Assembly: GCA_002364975.1 (NCBI GenBank)
Contig: DEYT01000085.1
Span: 6,973-31,649, forward strand
Direction: 5' to 3'
From: Opitutia bacterium UBA3151
GTDB taxonomy: Bacteria; Verrucomicrobiota; Verrucomicrobiia; Opitutales; Seribacteraceae
DNA length: 24,677 bases
The position numbers and the translations under genes were made by a program. Positions within the stretch are counted from its first letter, which is position 1. The number at the start of each line of letters is the position of its first letter. Positions 8,322 through 15,074 of this stretch are shown in pieces. The notes under the pieces are model-generated. The model did not search any database and was not told the DNA's origin. It saw only the letters and a list, made by a program, of their open reading frames with translations.

Positions 8322-9728
8322 ATGAAAATCGACAGGGCAGTTTTTATATTTCTCGTATTGCATACGGGATTTCTAGCAGCTAAAACCCAAGTGGATTCAA
8401 GATTACAATTTCACCAGGTTCCAAACTCTTTATCAACCACTGCAATCGTTGAGGATTGGCCTCGTTTTAATGGAGCAAAAGATGATGCATGCTCAGCTGA
8501 AACCAATCTAGATTTGAGTTGGTCTAAGAATGGACCAACTCTGTTGTGGGAAGTAGAAAAAGGGGATGGTTACTCGTCGCCTGCAGTTAAAAATGGAATT
8601 TTGGTTTTGTTTCACCGTCTGGAAGGTAAGGAGACGATTGAAGGGCGAGATGCAGAGAATGGTAACCTTCTTTGGACCTATTCCTATCCTGTTGATTATA
8701 GGGACAGGTATGGATACTTAAACGGACCAAGAGCGAGTCCGGTTATTCAGGGAAATCTTGTCTATGCCCTAGGAGTCACAGCTTGGTTAACCTGCCTGGA
8801 ATTTAAGACGGGCAAAGTTGTTTGGAAAAGGAACCTAAGGAAAGAGTTTGGCATCCCTCAAAACTTTTTTGGTAAGGGTTCGAATCCATTGGCAGTAGGT
8901 GATTGCCTGGTTATTAATATTGGAGGATCCAATAACCGATCGGTGATTGGGTTAGATTTTAAATCAGGACAGACAAAATGGGTAACTCTCGATGAGTGGG
9001 GGGCTAGTTATTCCTCTCCTCGAATTGCCAAGATCCATAATCGGGAAGTAATTCTTGTTTTTGCAGGAGGTGAAAGCCGTCCACCCAATGGTGGATTAAT
9101 CGTTATCGATCCAAGAGATGGAAAAAAACTATCGCGCTTCCCGTGGCGATCCAAGAGTTATGAATCCGTGAATGCAGTCCCCCCAGTTCCTTTGGGTAAC
9201 AACCGGGTATATCTTTCGGAATGTTATGAGAAGGGATCGGTTGTTTTATCGTTTGATCCCAATTTTAACGCATCGATATTATGGGAAAATTCAGACCTTA
9301 ATATTCACTGGATGACGCCAGTTACCTCCGGTACCCTTCTCTATGGAATTTCAGGGAGACACCAAAGGGGAGCCCAGCTTTTTTGTATTGATCATGGCAA
9401 GGGAGAATTACTTTGGCGGGAGCCGGTGTCTTGGACTCATCAAATGGACGGAAGAACTCTACAACTTCAACTTTTCAGGGGGTCTATTCTAAAAGTTGGG
9501 ACTACCGGAGAAGATTTTATTGGTCTATCCGAGTTGGGTTCTTTAGTGAGTATGAAATTGAGCTCGAAAGGATGGAAACTCGAGGCCCAAACACAGCTTT
9601 TTTTCTCTTCTGGTACTTGGACCTTACCTGCTCTGAGTCGAGGCATGCTTTATATCATGCAAAATGAAGTTGATCGAATTACAGGGAAGGGTTCGCGGTT
9701 GCTTTGTTATGATTTACGGAAAAAGTAA
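8322..9728 (+). CDS. Exported PQQ-like beta-propeller protein
   Basis: From the ATG at 8322 the product is 468 residues and begins with a signal peptide (MKIDRAVFIFLVLHTGFLAA). An upstream in-frame ATG (8271) would add 17 polar residues in front of this signal, so it is less likely. The mature protein opens with EDWPRFNGAKDD, the start typical of planctomycete/verrucomicrobial PQQ-propeller proteins. It then carries blade repeats of the form D-x-x-x-G-x-x-x-W: GRDAENGNLLWTYSYP, EFKTGKVVWKRNL, DFKSGQTKWVTLD, DPRDGKKLSRFPW, CIDHGKGELLWREP. YRDRYGYLNGPRASPV is a conserved stretch of this subgroup. No c-type heme motif or clear quinoprotein dehydrogenase active site was seen, so enzymatic activity is doubtful; scaffold or binding roles are possible. 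priA starts 6 bases after its stop, suggesting co-transcription without obvious functional linkage. Confidence 0.85.
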   Translation: MKIDRAVFIFLVLHTGFLAAKTQVDSRLQFHQVPNSLSTTAIVEDWPRFNGAKDDACSAETNLDLSWSKNGPTLLWEVEKGDGYSSPAVKNGILVLFHRLEGKETIEGRDAENGNLLWTYSYPVDYRDRYGYLNGPRASPVIQGNLVYALGVTAWLTCLEFKTGKVVWKRNLRKEFGIPQNFFGKGSNPLAVGDCLVINIGGSNNRSVIGLDFKSGQTKWVTLDEWGASYSSPRIAKIHNREVILVFAGGESRPPNGGLIVIDPRDGKKLSRFPWRSKSYESVNAVPPVPLGNNRVYLSECYEKGSVVLSFDPNFNASILWENSDLNIHWMTPVTSGTLLYGISGRHQRGAQLFCIDHGKGELLWREPVSWTHQMDGRTLQLQLFRGSILKVGTTGEDFIGLSELGSLVSMKLSSKGWKLEAQTQLFFSSGTWTLPALSRGMLYIMQNEVDRITGKGSRLLCYDLRKK

Positions 9729-9734
9729 GTCCCG

Positions 9735-11954
9735 ATGATAGTCGAGGTTCAACCGCTTGCTGGCTTTGATCGATTACTCACTTATGAGGTCTCTGAAAAG
9801 ATTTCTTCACAATTAAAGGTTGGATGCTTGGTGCAAATTCCACTGGGCAGAAGGCGAGTTTTAGGCGTGGTATTTTCATTGGATTCAAAGGAAACGATTG
9901 ATCCTGAGAAATTACGTTTTTTGGGTGGACTTATTCAACCTGAGCCAGTTTTGAGCTTGGATTTAATTCGGTTATCCAAGTGGATCTGTAATTATTATTC
10001 CTGTTCGATGGAGTCGGTACTTGCAGCGATGATACCTGCAGTCGTACGAGAAGGAAAAAAAGCGAAGAATGAAAAATGGATTCAACTACATCCCCAAAAT
10101 AAAAAAGGAGATGACTTGAAAAGTGCTCCCAAACAGCAAGAGCTTTTTTACAAACTTAAGGAAATTGGAAAACCAATCCGTAAAACTAAACTGATTAACG
10201 AATTGGGTTTTGGCCTAAATACGATTAAAGGGCTGATCACAAAAGGGTTGGTTCATGAAGTTTTTGAAATTGTTCAAAGGGAAGCATATGATGATGAATT
10301 AGACGACGATGTTGTAGAATCTAAATGGGAATTAACTCCTGAACAAAAGGAAGCATCTCGTCAATTAGAGGATCTTTTGCAGAAAAAAAAGTTTGGGGTT
10401 CAATTACTGCATGGAGTAACTGGCTCTGGAAAAACCGAGGTTTATTTTGAAGCAATGGAGGTGGCTCTGGATCAAGGAGGCGGGGTTTTATTTTTAGTGC
10501 CAGAAGTTTCCCTTGCTCCACAGACGGTGGCAAGATTAAGGGCCCGTTTTTCAAAGAGAAATGAAAAGGTTGAGGTTTGGCATAGTCATCTTTCCGGTGG
10601 GGAAAGACTGGATGCTTGGCGAAACCTAACAACTGGAAAATCAAGAATCGTAGTGGGTGCAAGATCTGCGGTTTTTGCCCCTATACCCTCTCTTCGTTTG
10701 ATTGTGGTCGATGAGGAGCATGAACTCGCTTACAAGCAGGAAGATACGCCACGATACCATGGCCGTGACTTGGCAGTTTACAGGGCTATGCTCAATGAGG
10801 CGTGTTGTATCCTTGGTTCTGCTACTCCAAGCTTGGAAACATTTCGAAATGTAGAGCGAAATAAGTATGGGTTGAGTCAGTTGAGTAAAAGAATTGATGG
10901 CAGGCAGCTTCCACTGATGCATATTGTAGATATGAGATTAGATGCAAGGCGGGGTAAGGGGGGTTCTGTGCTTTCTCAGACATTGGTAGAATCAATGCGT
11001 GAAAGGTTTGAAAAAAAGGAACAAACCATTCTATTTCTAAACCGAAGGGGTTTTAACACCACGATGCTCTGCACAGATTGTGGATTTGTGGAGGAGTGCA
11101 AGGATTGTAGCATTGCCCTGACTTTTCATCGAACCGATGGGTATCTTCGATGTCACTTGTGCGGTTTTCGCAAGGTTGCTCCCAGAGTTTGTGCATCCTG
11201 TAAATCAATTGAAATTCGTAAGAAAGGTCATGGAACTCAAAGAATCGAAGATTTGGTAAGTGAGCTTATGCCAAGGTCTTCCAGGGTCGTTCGGGTAGAT
11301 GCGGATATGATGACAAAGAAAAATTTATTTCGAGAGACATTACGAGATTTTAGGCTGGGTAAGATTGATGTTTTAGTTGGTACTCAAATGATTGCCAAGG
11401 GCTTGGATTTCCCGAATGTAACTCTTGTCGGAGTCATAGACGCAGATTTACCCTTAAGAATGGAAGACTTTCGTGCATCGGAGAGGGCTTTTCAACTTTT
11501 GGTTCAAGTAGCGGGAAGAGCAGGTCGGGGTGATCGAGCCGGAGAAGTTTATGTTCAAACTTATGCTCCTCACTCCTCCTCGATACAATTTTCTAGAAAA
11601 CCGGATGTTTATGGATTCCTGGAAGAGGAAATGGAGATGAGGAAGGAGTTAGAGTATCCACCATTTCGGCATCTGATTCGGCATATCTTCAGGGGGCGTA
11701 GCCTGGAAAAAACTGAATTCTACTCGAATCAATGGAGGAAAAAGCTGGAAGCAGAACCAGTACCTGGCTTAGAGGTAAAAGGTCCAGCTTTGGCTCCAAT
11801 TGAGAAGATCAAGGGATATTATCGTTTCCACCTTTTTTATCTTACTGCATCCGTATCCAGTTGCTTAAAGCAACTAAAAAAAAGAAGGGAAGATTTTCCT
11901 CTTGATCCAGAAATTCATGATATTCTAGATGTTGACGCTCACCAGATGAGCTAG
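9735..11954 (+). CDS. priA: Primosomal protein N' (replication restart helicase PriA)
   Basis: A superfamily 2 3'-5' DNA helicase of 739 residues (E. coli 732) that recognises stalled forks and reloads the replicative helicase. The N-terminal 3'-DNA-binding domain spans about 1-105, followed by a winged-helix region. Walker A is GVTGSGKT (227-234, Lys233) and the DEEH box is at 326-329. Motif III is GSATPS (361-366). The zinc-binding insert has eight cysteines in four CxxC pairs: 446/449, 455/458, 473/476 and 486/489. Motifs V-VI include GTQMIAKGLDFP (549-560) and QVAGRAGRGD (591-600). The C-terminal domain with YPPFRHLIRHIF follows. All catalytic and zinc residues are present. It starts 6 bases after the propeller gene's stop with no strong Shine-Dalgarno, and ends 9 bases from the stop of the convergent gene. 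Confidence 0.98.
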   Translation: MIVEVQPLAGFDRLLTYEVSEKISSQLKVGCLVQIPLGRRRVLGVVFSLDSKETIDPEKLRFLGGLIQPEPVLSLDLIRLSKWICNYYSCSMESVLAAMIPAVVREGKKAKNEKWIQLHPQNKKGDDLKSAPKQQELFYKLKEIGKPIRKTKLINELGFGLNTIKGLITKGLVHEVFEIVQREAYDDELDDDVVESKWELTPEQKEASRQLEDLLQKKKFGVQLLHGVTGSGKTEVYFEAMEVALDQGGGVLFLVPEVSLAPQTVARLRARFSKRNEKVEVWHSHLSGGERLDAWRNLTTGKSRIVVGARSAVFAPIPSLRLIVVDEEHELAYKQEDTPRYHGRDLAVYRAMLNEACCILGSATPSLETFRNVERNKYGLSQLSKRIDGRQLPLMHIVDMRLDARRGKGGSVLSQTLVESMRERFEKKEQTILFLNRRGFNTTMLCTDCGFVEECKDCSIALTFHRTDGYLRCHLCGFRKVAPRVCASCKSIEIRKKGHGTQRIEDLVSELMPRSSRVVRVDADMMTKKNLFRETLRDFRLGKIDVLVGTQMIAKGLDFPNVTLVGVIDADLPLRMEDFRASERAFQLLVQVAGRAGRGDRAGEVYVQTYAPHSSSIQFSRKPDVYGFLEEEMEMRKELEYPPFRHLIRHIFRGRSLEKTEFYSNQWRKKLEAEPVPGLEVKGPALAPIEKIKGYYRFHLFYLTASVSSCLKQLKKRREDFPLDPEIHDILDVDAHQMS

Positions 11955-11963
11955 ACGATTATC

Positions 11964-13904
11964 TTACTGATTAAAAGGGCTGTTTATACCGAAATGGGTA
12001 CGTATGCCCTTAGAGTTATTCCGAACTAATAGGATTCCGGAACCAGCAGGGATCAAAGCATCATTGAAAGGTGCATTTCCAGAACCTAACTTTTTCCAAC
12101 CCCCGGAATGAATAAATACCTTGGGTGCACTAACATATCCAGCACCTGCATCCGTAATTAATATTGAAACGACCTTTTGAGTGGATGGATCAACTTTAGC
12201 AACTCCCGTAGCTCCGGTACCACCACCACCAAGAAAAGAAACAAAGGCATCCGAACTATATCCAAGGCCGCCCGAACCTGTGGACCAAGTTGCATTGCCA
12301 TTATCAATAAAGTCACAATTACCACTTTTTCCAACTAGCTCAAAGCTGTCAGAATCCAAAACTTGAATATCAAAGAATCCATTGGCAGCAGATTGAATAA
12401 CAAAGGGAATTGCACCTTGTGACACCAGTGCTCCATCCTCATCAACTTGTTGCTTGAGTTCATTTGTCTTATAGCCTTCAACCCCTTCGATAAAAATCAT
12501 AAATCCATCTTTTAGACCATGATTCGAAGAAGTGACTACAAGGTTTCCAGTTGTTGGATTAGACATGTTTGAAATTGTACCACTTGACATGGAAATATCC
12601 TGTTGTGTGAGTGACCCACCAATGCCGGTTCCAAATCGGGCGGTTGCACTTGCAACCGTTGTGACCGTACGATTTTTTCCGTCATTCCAGTAGGTACTCC
12701 AGACATTGTCCGTTAGTATTTTGACATTATCAGCAATTTCTTGAGAGCTATTTGCCAGCCACTTTTCCGTTTCGTTTTCATCGGAAGTGATGGTGCTTGC
12801 GGAAATTAAATCTGAAAGCATGATATCGACCCCATAAGGATTACTAAGAAGTTTTCTTTCCAAGTAACCCGGTAAGTTTCCAAAGGTATCATTGGTCGTT
12901 GCACTTCCAGAAAAAACGAGTTCGAGGGGAGATGGATTTCTGCGGGCAAGGATAAAAGCCTGATCAGGATCAATGATTAAGCTATCAGCAGAATCACTTT
13001 TGTCCGCGTCTTCATCTGAACGCCAGATATTTCCATCATGGTAGAAAAAACAGAAGTCACTCGTTGTTCCGTTTTGCTCAGCAAAAGATTTTAAAAAATA
13101 GATACGATCCGCAGAACTTTGGTTGCCTTCGGATAACATAACTTCCTCACTTGTATGCCCAAATAAAGATCCAAGAGTCCATGCCTCATAGATTTCAACT
13201 AACTGATTAGGTAAAAAGATTTGAGAAAGGTTAAGGTTTAAAGGGTTGTCCACAAGGATACTGGAGCCGTCATTTGCTTGTATCTTGAAAAAATTACCAG
13301 TGTAGGCAGAGTTTTTTTCAGCAAGCCTAATAAAATGGGTCCCTCCTTCAATTGAGATTTGGGGAATGGTGTCATAGCCGAGACCGCTATCCTTGATTGT
13401 TAAAGCCGTGATTTCCCCGATATTTGAATCCACAGTTGCCTCGATGGAAGCTTTTCTGAAATCGGATGCAGTACTTGTTCCAGAAGTTGGAAGATCAATA
13501 AAAACCTCAGGTGTTGAGAAATAATTACTACCTGAATAATCAATATTTACCCTGGCAAGGGTTCCATTTGCCTCAATCTCCACACTCCCACGTGCTTGTT
13601 TGGTAGAGAGCATACCAATTTTAAAGGGAGGTTGCATTTCATCCGGGTCAAGTAAGTTTGGGACTTCATAAAAAGAAATATTATTGTCAGCTATCTCTTT
13701 GACCTGTCCACGAAAAACTGCTTCACCCTTCAGACTGGAAGAAGTTACCAAAAAAAAGGGCCTTTCAGGGGTGCCTGAATCTAAATTGACTGATATTGCT
13801 CCTTTTAGCTCACTGATCTCACCGGTTGCAGAGAACAGCTTCTGTTTACAAATTATAAAAAATTGCAAGATTGAAAGAGACAATAGAACCCAGATTTTCA
13901 TCAT
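11964..13904 (-). CDS. Secreted protein with a core resembling the TIGR02597 family, interrupted by GxGY and NHGL-type modules
   Basis: A 646-residue exported protein; the N-terminus MKIWVLLSLSILQFFIICK is a signal peptide. Two ATGs are adjacent (13904 and 13901); AGGTAA upstream places the second at better spacing. The core reads like a family I recall as TIGR02597, uncharacterised and mostly verrucomicrobial: AWTLGSLFG (241-249), IYFLKSF...FFYHDGNIWRS (268-296), DPDQAFILARR (312-322), LSNPYGVDIMLSDL (353-366), then a second unit WSTYWNDG (402-409)...GGWKKLGSG (601-609) and DALIPAGSGILLVR (615-628). Between core pieces lie three GxGY-type repeats (about 112-138, 163-189 and 576-601; the last is ITDAGAGYVSAPKVFI) and an NHGL-type module (about 448-525: SSNHGLKDGFMIFIEGVEGY). 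Such modules are known from phage tail and adhesin-like proteins. Function unknown. Convergent with priA. Confidence 0.8.
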   Translation of the reverse strand: MMKIWVLLSLSILQFFIICKQKLFSATGEISELKGAISVNLDSGTPERPFFLVTSSSLKGEAVFRGQVKEIADNNISFYEVPNLLDPDEMQPPFKIGMLSTKQARGSVEIEANGTLARVNIDYSGSNYFSTPEVFIDLPTSGTSTASDFRKASIEATVDSNIGEITALTIKDSGLGYDTIPQISIEGGTHFIRLAEKNSAYTGNFFKIQANDGSSILVDNPLNLNLSQIFLPNQLVEIYEAWTLGSLFGHTSEEVMLSEGNQSSADRIYFLKSFAEQNGTTSDFCFFYHDGNIWRSDEDADKSDSADSLIIDPDQAFILARRNPSPLELVFSGSATTNDTFGNLPGYLERKLLSNPYGVDIMLSDLISASTITSDENETEKWLANSSQEIADNVKILTDNVWSTYWNDGKNRTVTTVASATARFGTGIGGSLTQQDISMSSGTISNMSNPTTGNLVVTSSNHGLKDGFMIFIEGVEGYKTNELKQQVDEDGALVSQGAIPFVIQSAANGFFDIQVLDSDSFELVGKSGNCDFIDNGNATWSTGSGGLGYSSDAFVSFLGGGGTGATGVAKVDPSTQKVVSILITDAGAGYVSAPKVFIHSGGWKKLGSGNAPFNDALIPAGSGILLVRNNSKGIRTHFGINSPFNQ

Positions 13905-14228
13905 TTACCTACTAATACTATGCTATTGAAAGGGATCAAAAGCAAAGGGAATTTTTCTACAAACCCCTTCTTTTTTGGTAATTTGTAAAGATTACAGATT
14001 TAAGAAACGGATTTCGAGTCAAGTTTCACTAATCTTTTTATAGTAATGTTATCTATTGTTCTAGTTGCTACCATTAATCTTCAATTTGAAATTCATCAAT
14101 ATTATCAAATGTAAAAATTTTATTCGGGAAAAATGAATATAGCACTCCTGAAAGCTTTTTCGCAATTTCTTCAGTAGAAACAAAAAAGGCACCAAGTGGT
14201 GCCTTTTAAGGAAAATAAATTTTGTAAA
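13905..14228. other. Intergenic region upstream of the 646-residue secreted protein
   Basis: 324 bases, strongly AT-rich, lying between the stop of the rhodanese gene and the start of the secreted-protein gene, both on the minus strand. It holds the rhodanese terminator at 14182-14207 and must hold the promoter of the downstream gene, since transcription is expected to stop at that terminator. A possible -35/-10 pair (TTGCTT and TAGTAT on the minus strand, within about 13915-13950) has a 19-base spacer and is not convincing. No believable ORF or RNA gene was seen. Confidence 0.55.
14182..14207 (-). terminator. Intrinsic terminator of the rhodanese gene
   Basis: A 10-bp perfect stem, AAAAGGCACC (14184-14193) with GGTGCCTTTT (14198-14207) and a 4-base loop. 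Read on the minus strand it ends in a run of six T (14187-14182). It lies about 20 bases after the rhodanese stop codon. The plus-strand reading also gives four T, but there is no plus-strand gene nearby for it to serve. Confidence 0.88.
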
Positions 14229-14612
14229 TTATTTTTTTGCGAGTTCAGCACCAGCTCTTTTCCAACCAGAGATTCCAGCTGAGAGGTGTTTAACATTTTT
14301 GTAGCCAAGCTTCGCAGCTTCATCGGCACCTCTTTTGTATGCACCACAAGAAGAACTTCCACAATAGGCAACAACCAAAGTATTTTTATCTTTTGGTAGT
14401 AACTTAGAAAGTTTATTTTTTGAACTTGAGAAGTGAATTGCAGTCGGGATGTGACCGTTTTCAAAGGACTTTGCACCGTTTACATCAATAACAGCGACTT
14501 TCCCGTCCGCAATGGCTTTCTGGAGGTCTTTAATACTGATATCTTCATATTCCCCGGCATAAGAAGTTGCAGCCAGGACAAAGAATGAAATTATAGAAAC
14601 AATTTTTTTCAT
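14229..14612 (-). CDS. Exported single-domain rhodanese-like protein
   Basis: 127 residues with a clean signal peptide (MKKIVSIISFFVLAATSYA, cleavage expected before Gly20), so the protein should act outside the cytoplasm. The mature part is one rhodanese domain: VAVIDVNGAKSFENGHIPTA (39-58) is the usual D-x-R/N...F...GHIPGA region. The active-site loop starts at Cys84 (CGSSSC), and KNVKHLSAGISGWKRAG (105-121) closes the fold. Rhodaneses transfer sulfane sulfur through a cysteine persulfide. Here a second cysteine, Cys89, sits at the end of the loop and could form a disulfide with Cys84. The gene is followed by a strong terminator and lies 111 bases after the giant ORF, so it may have its own promoter or form the end of that transcript. 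No Shine-Dalgarno was seen before the ATG. Confidence 0.92.
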   Translation of the reverse strand: MKKIVSIISFFVLAATSYAGEYEDISIKDLQKAIADGKVAVIDVNGAKSFENGHIPTAIHFSSSKNKLSKLLPKDKNTLVVAYCGSSSCGAYKRGADEAAKLGYKNVKHLSAGISGWKRAGAELAKK

Positions 14613-14723
14613 GGGTATATAATAATAAGAGTTAAAAGTTTAATACTTGCATTTACTGCGATTTATGCAAACCAAATGAAATAAATTTTAATAAATTTTG
14701 GATTCAACAGGTTAAATTCTAAA
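14613..14723 (-). promoter_or_regulatory. Spacer before the rhodanese gene with a short inverted repeat
   Basis: 111 AT-rich bases between the giant ORF and the rhodanese gene. It contains TTGCAT (14647-14652) and ATGCAA (14665-14670), 6-base inverted arms separated by 12 bases. On the minus strand TTGCAT could also serve as a -35 box, with TATTAA 19 bases downstream, a long spacer. There is no hairpin with a T-run after the giant ORF, so read-through into the rhodanese gene is possible. The evidence is weak. Confidence 0.25.
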
Positions 14724-15074
14724 TCAGGGAATTGAAATTCTAAGCCGTAAAAACTTTCTCTCGCCAGAGCTAATTGGTGATGTGGTCACAACAGTTACGC
14801 GTTCCATATTTTCGCCAAGTTCTACGATACTCTCTTCGATCAAATCAGAATTATTCCAAGTTTGTAGATCCGTACTACTCTCCACATGATATTCGAATGC
14901 TTCCCCAGTAGATTGAAGGGGTGTTTTGTACCGAACGAAAGTAATGCGCTGTTTATTGTCAGGTAGGACAACCTGTTGTGGTAAGTGATGCCTTCTGTCT
15001 GATCCCAGGGAATCCGTACCGATTGCTCGCTCGAAGAGGTTACTGTATCCATCTCCATCAGAATCCGAGTAGTC
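14724..15074 (-). other. C-terminal Ca-binding-like motif and verrucomicrobial C-terminal domain of the giant protein
   Basis: The region opens with DSDGDGYSNLFERAIGTDSL, a thrombospondin type 3/EF-hand-like loop (DxDxDGxxN) followed by the aliphatic E-x-A-x-G-T/L-D pattern. It ends with a beta-rich segment (YHVESSTDLQTW... and RKFLRLRISIP at the very end). This pairing is common at the C-terminus of large exported Verrucomicrobia proteins (family knowledge). It may be a secretion or surface-retention domain; that role is inferred. Confidence 0.6.

Noticed and set aside
8322..9728. PQQ-dependent alcohol/methanol dehydrogenase or BamB
   Set aside because: The blade repeats match, but I see no dehydrogenase active-site or heme motifs and no lipobox for BamB; only the generic propeller call is supported.
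10321..10922. Two overlapping minus-strand ORFs inside priA
   Set aside because: They are antisense to the Walker A and DEEH region of priA; the coding signal is clearly on the plus strand.
11964..13904. Prophage tail-fibre gene, because of the NHGL and GxGY modules
   Set aside because: No phage structural, integrase or lysis genes are nearby, the protein has a signal peptide, and the core matches an exported bacterial family.
14134..14178. 14-codon plus-strand micro-ORF in the intergenic region
   Set aside because: Very short, no ribosome binding site, AT-rich, no conservation evidence available.
14171..14476. 101-codon minus-strand ORF overlapping the rhodanese gene in another frame
   Set aside because: It runs through the rhodanese stop and the intrinsic terminator and has no domain; the rhodanese frame has a signal peptide and family motifs.
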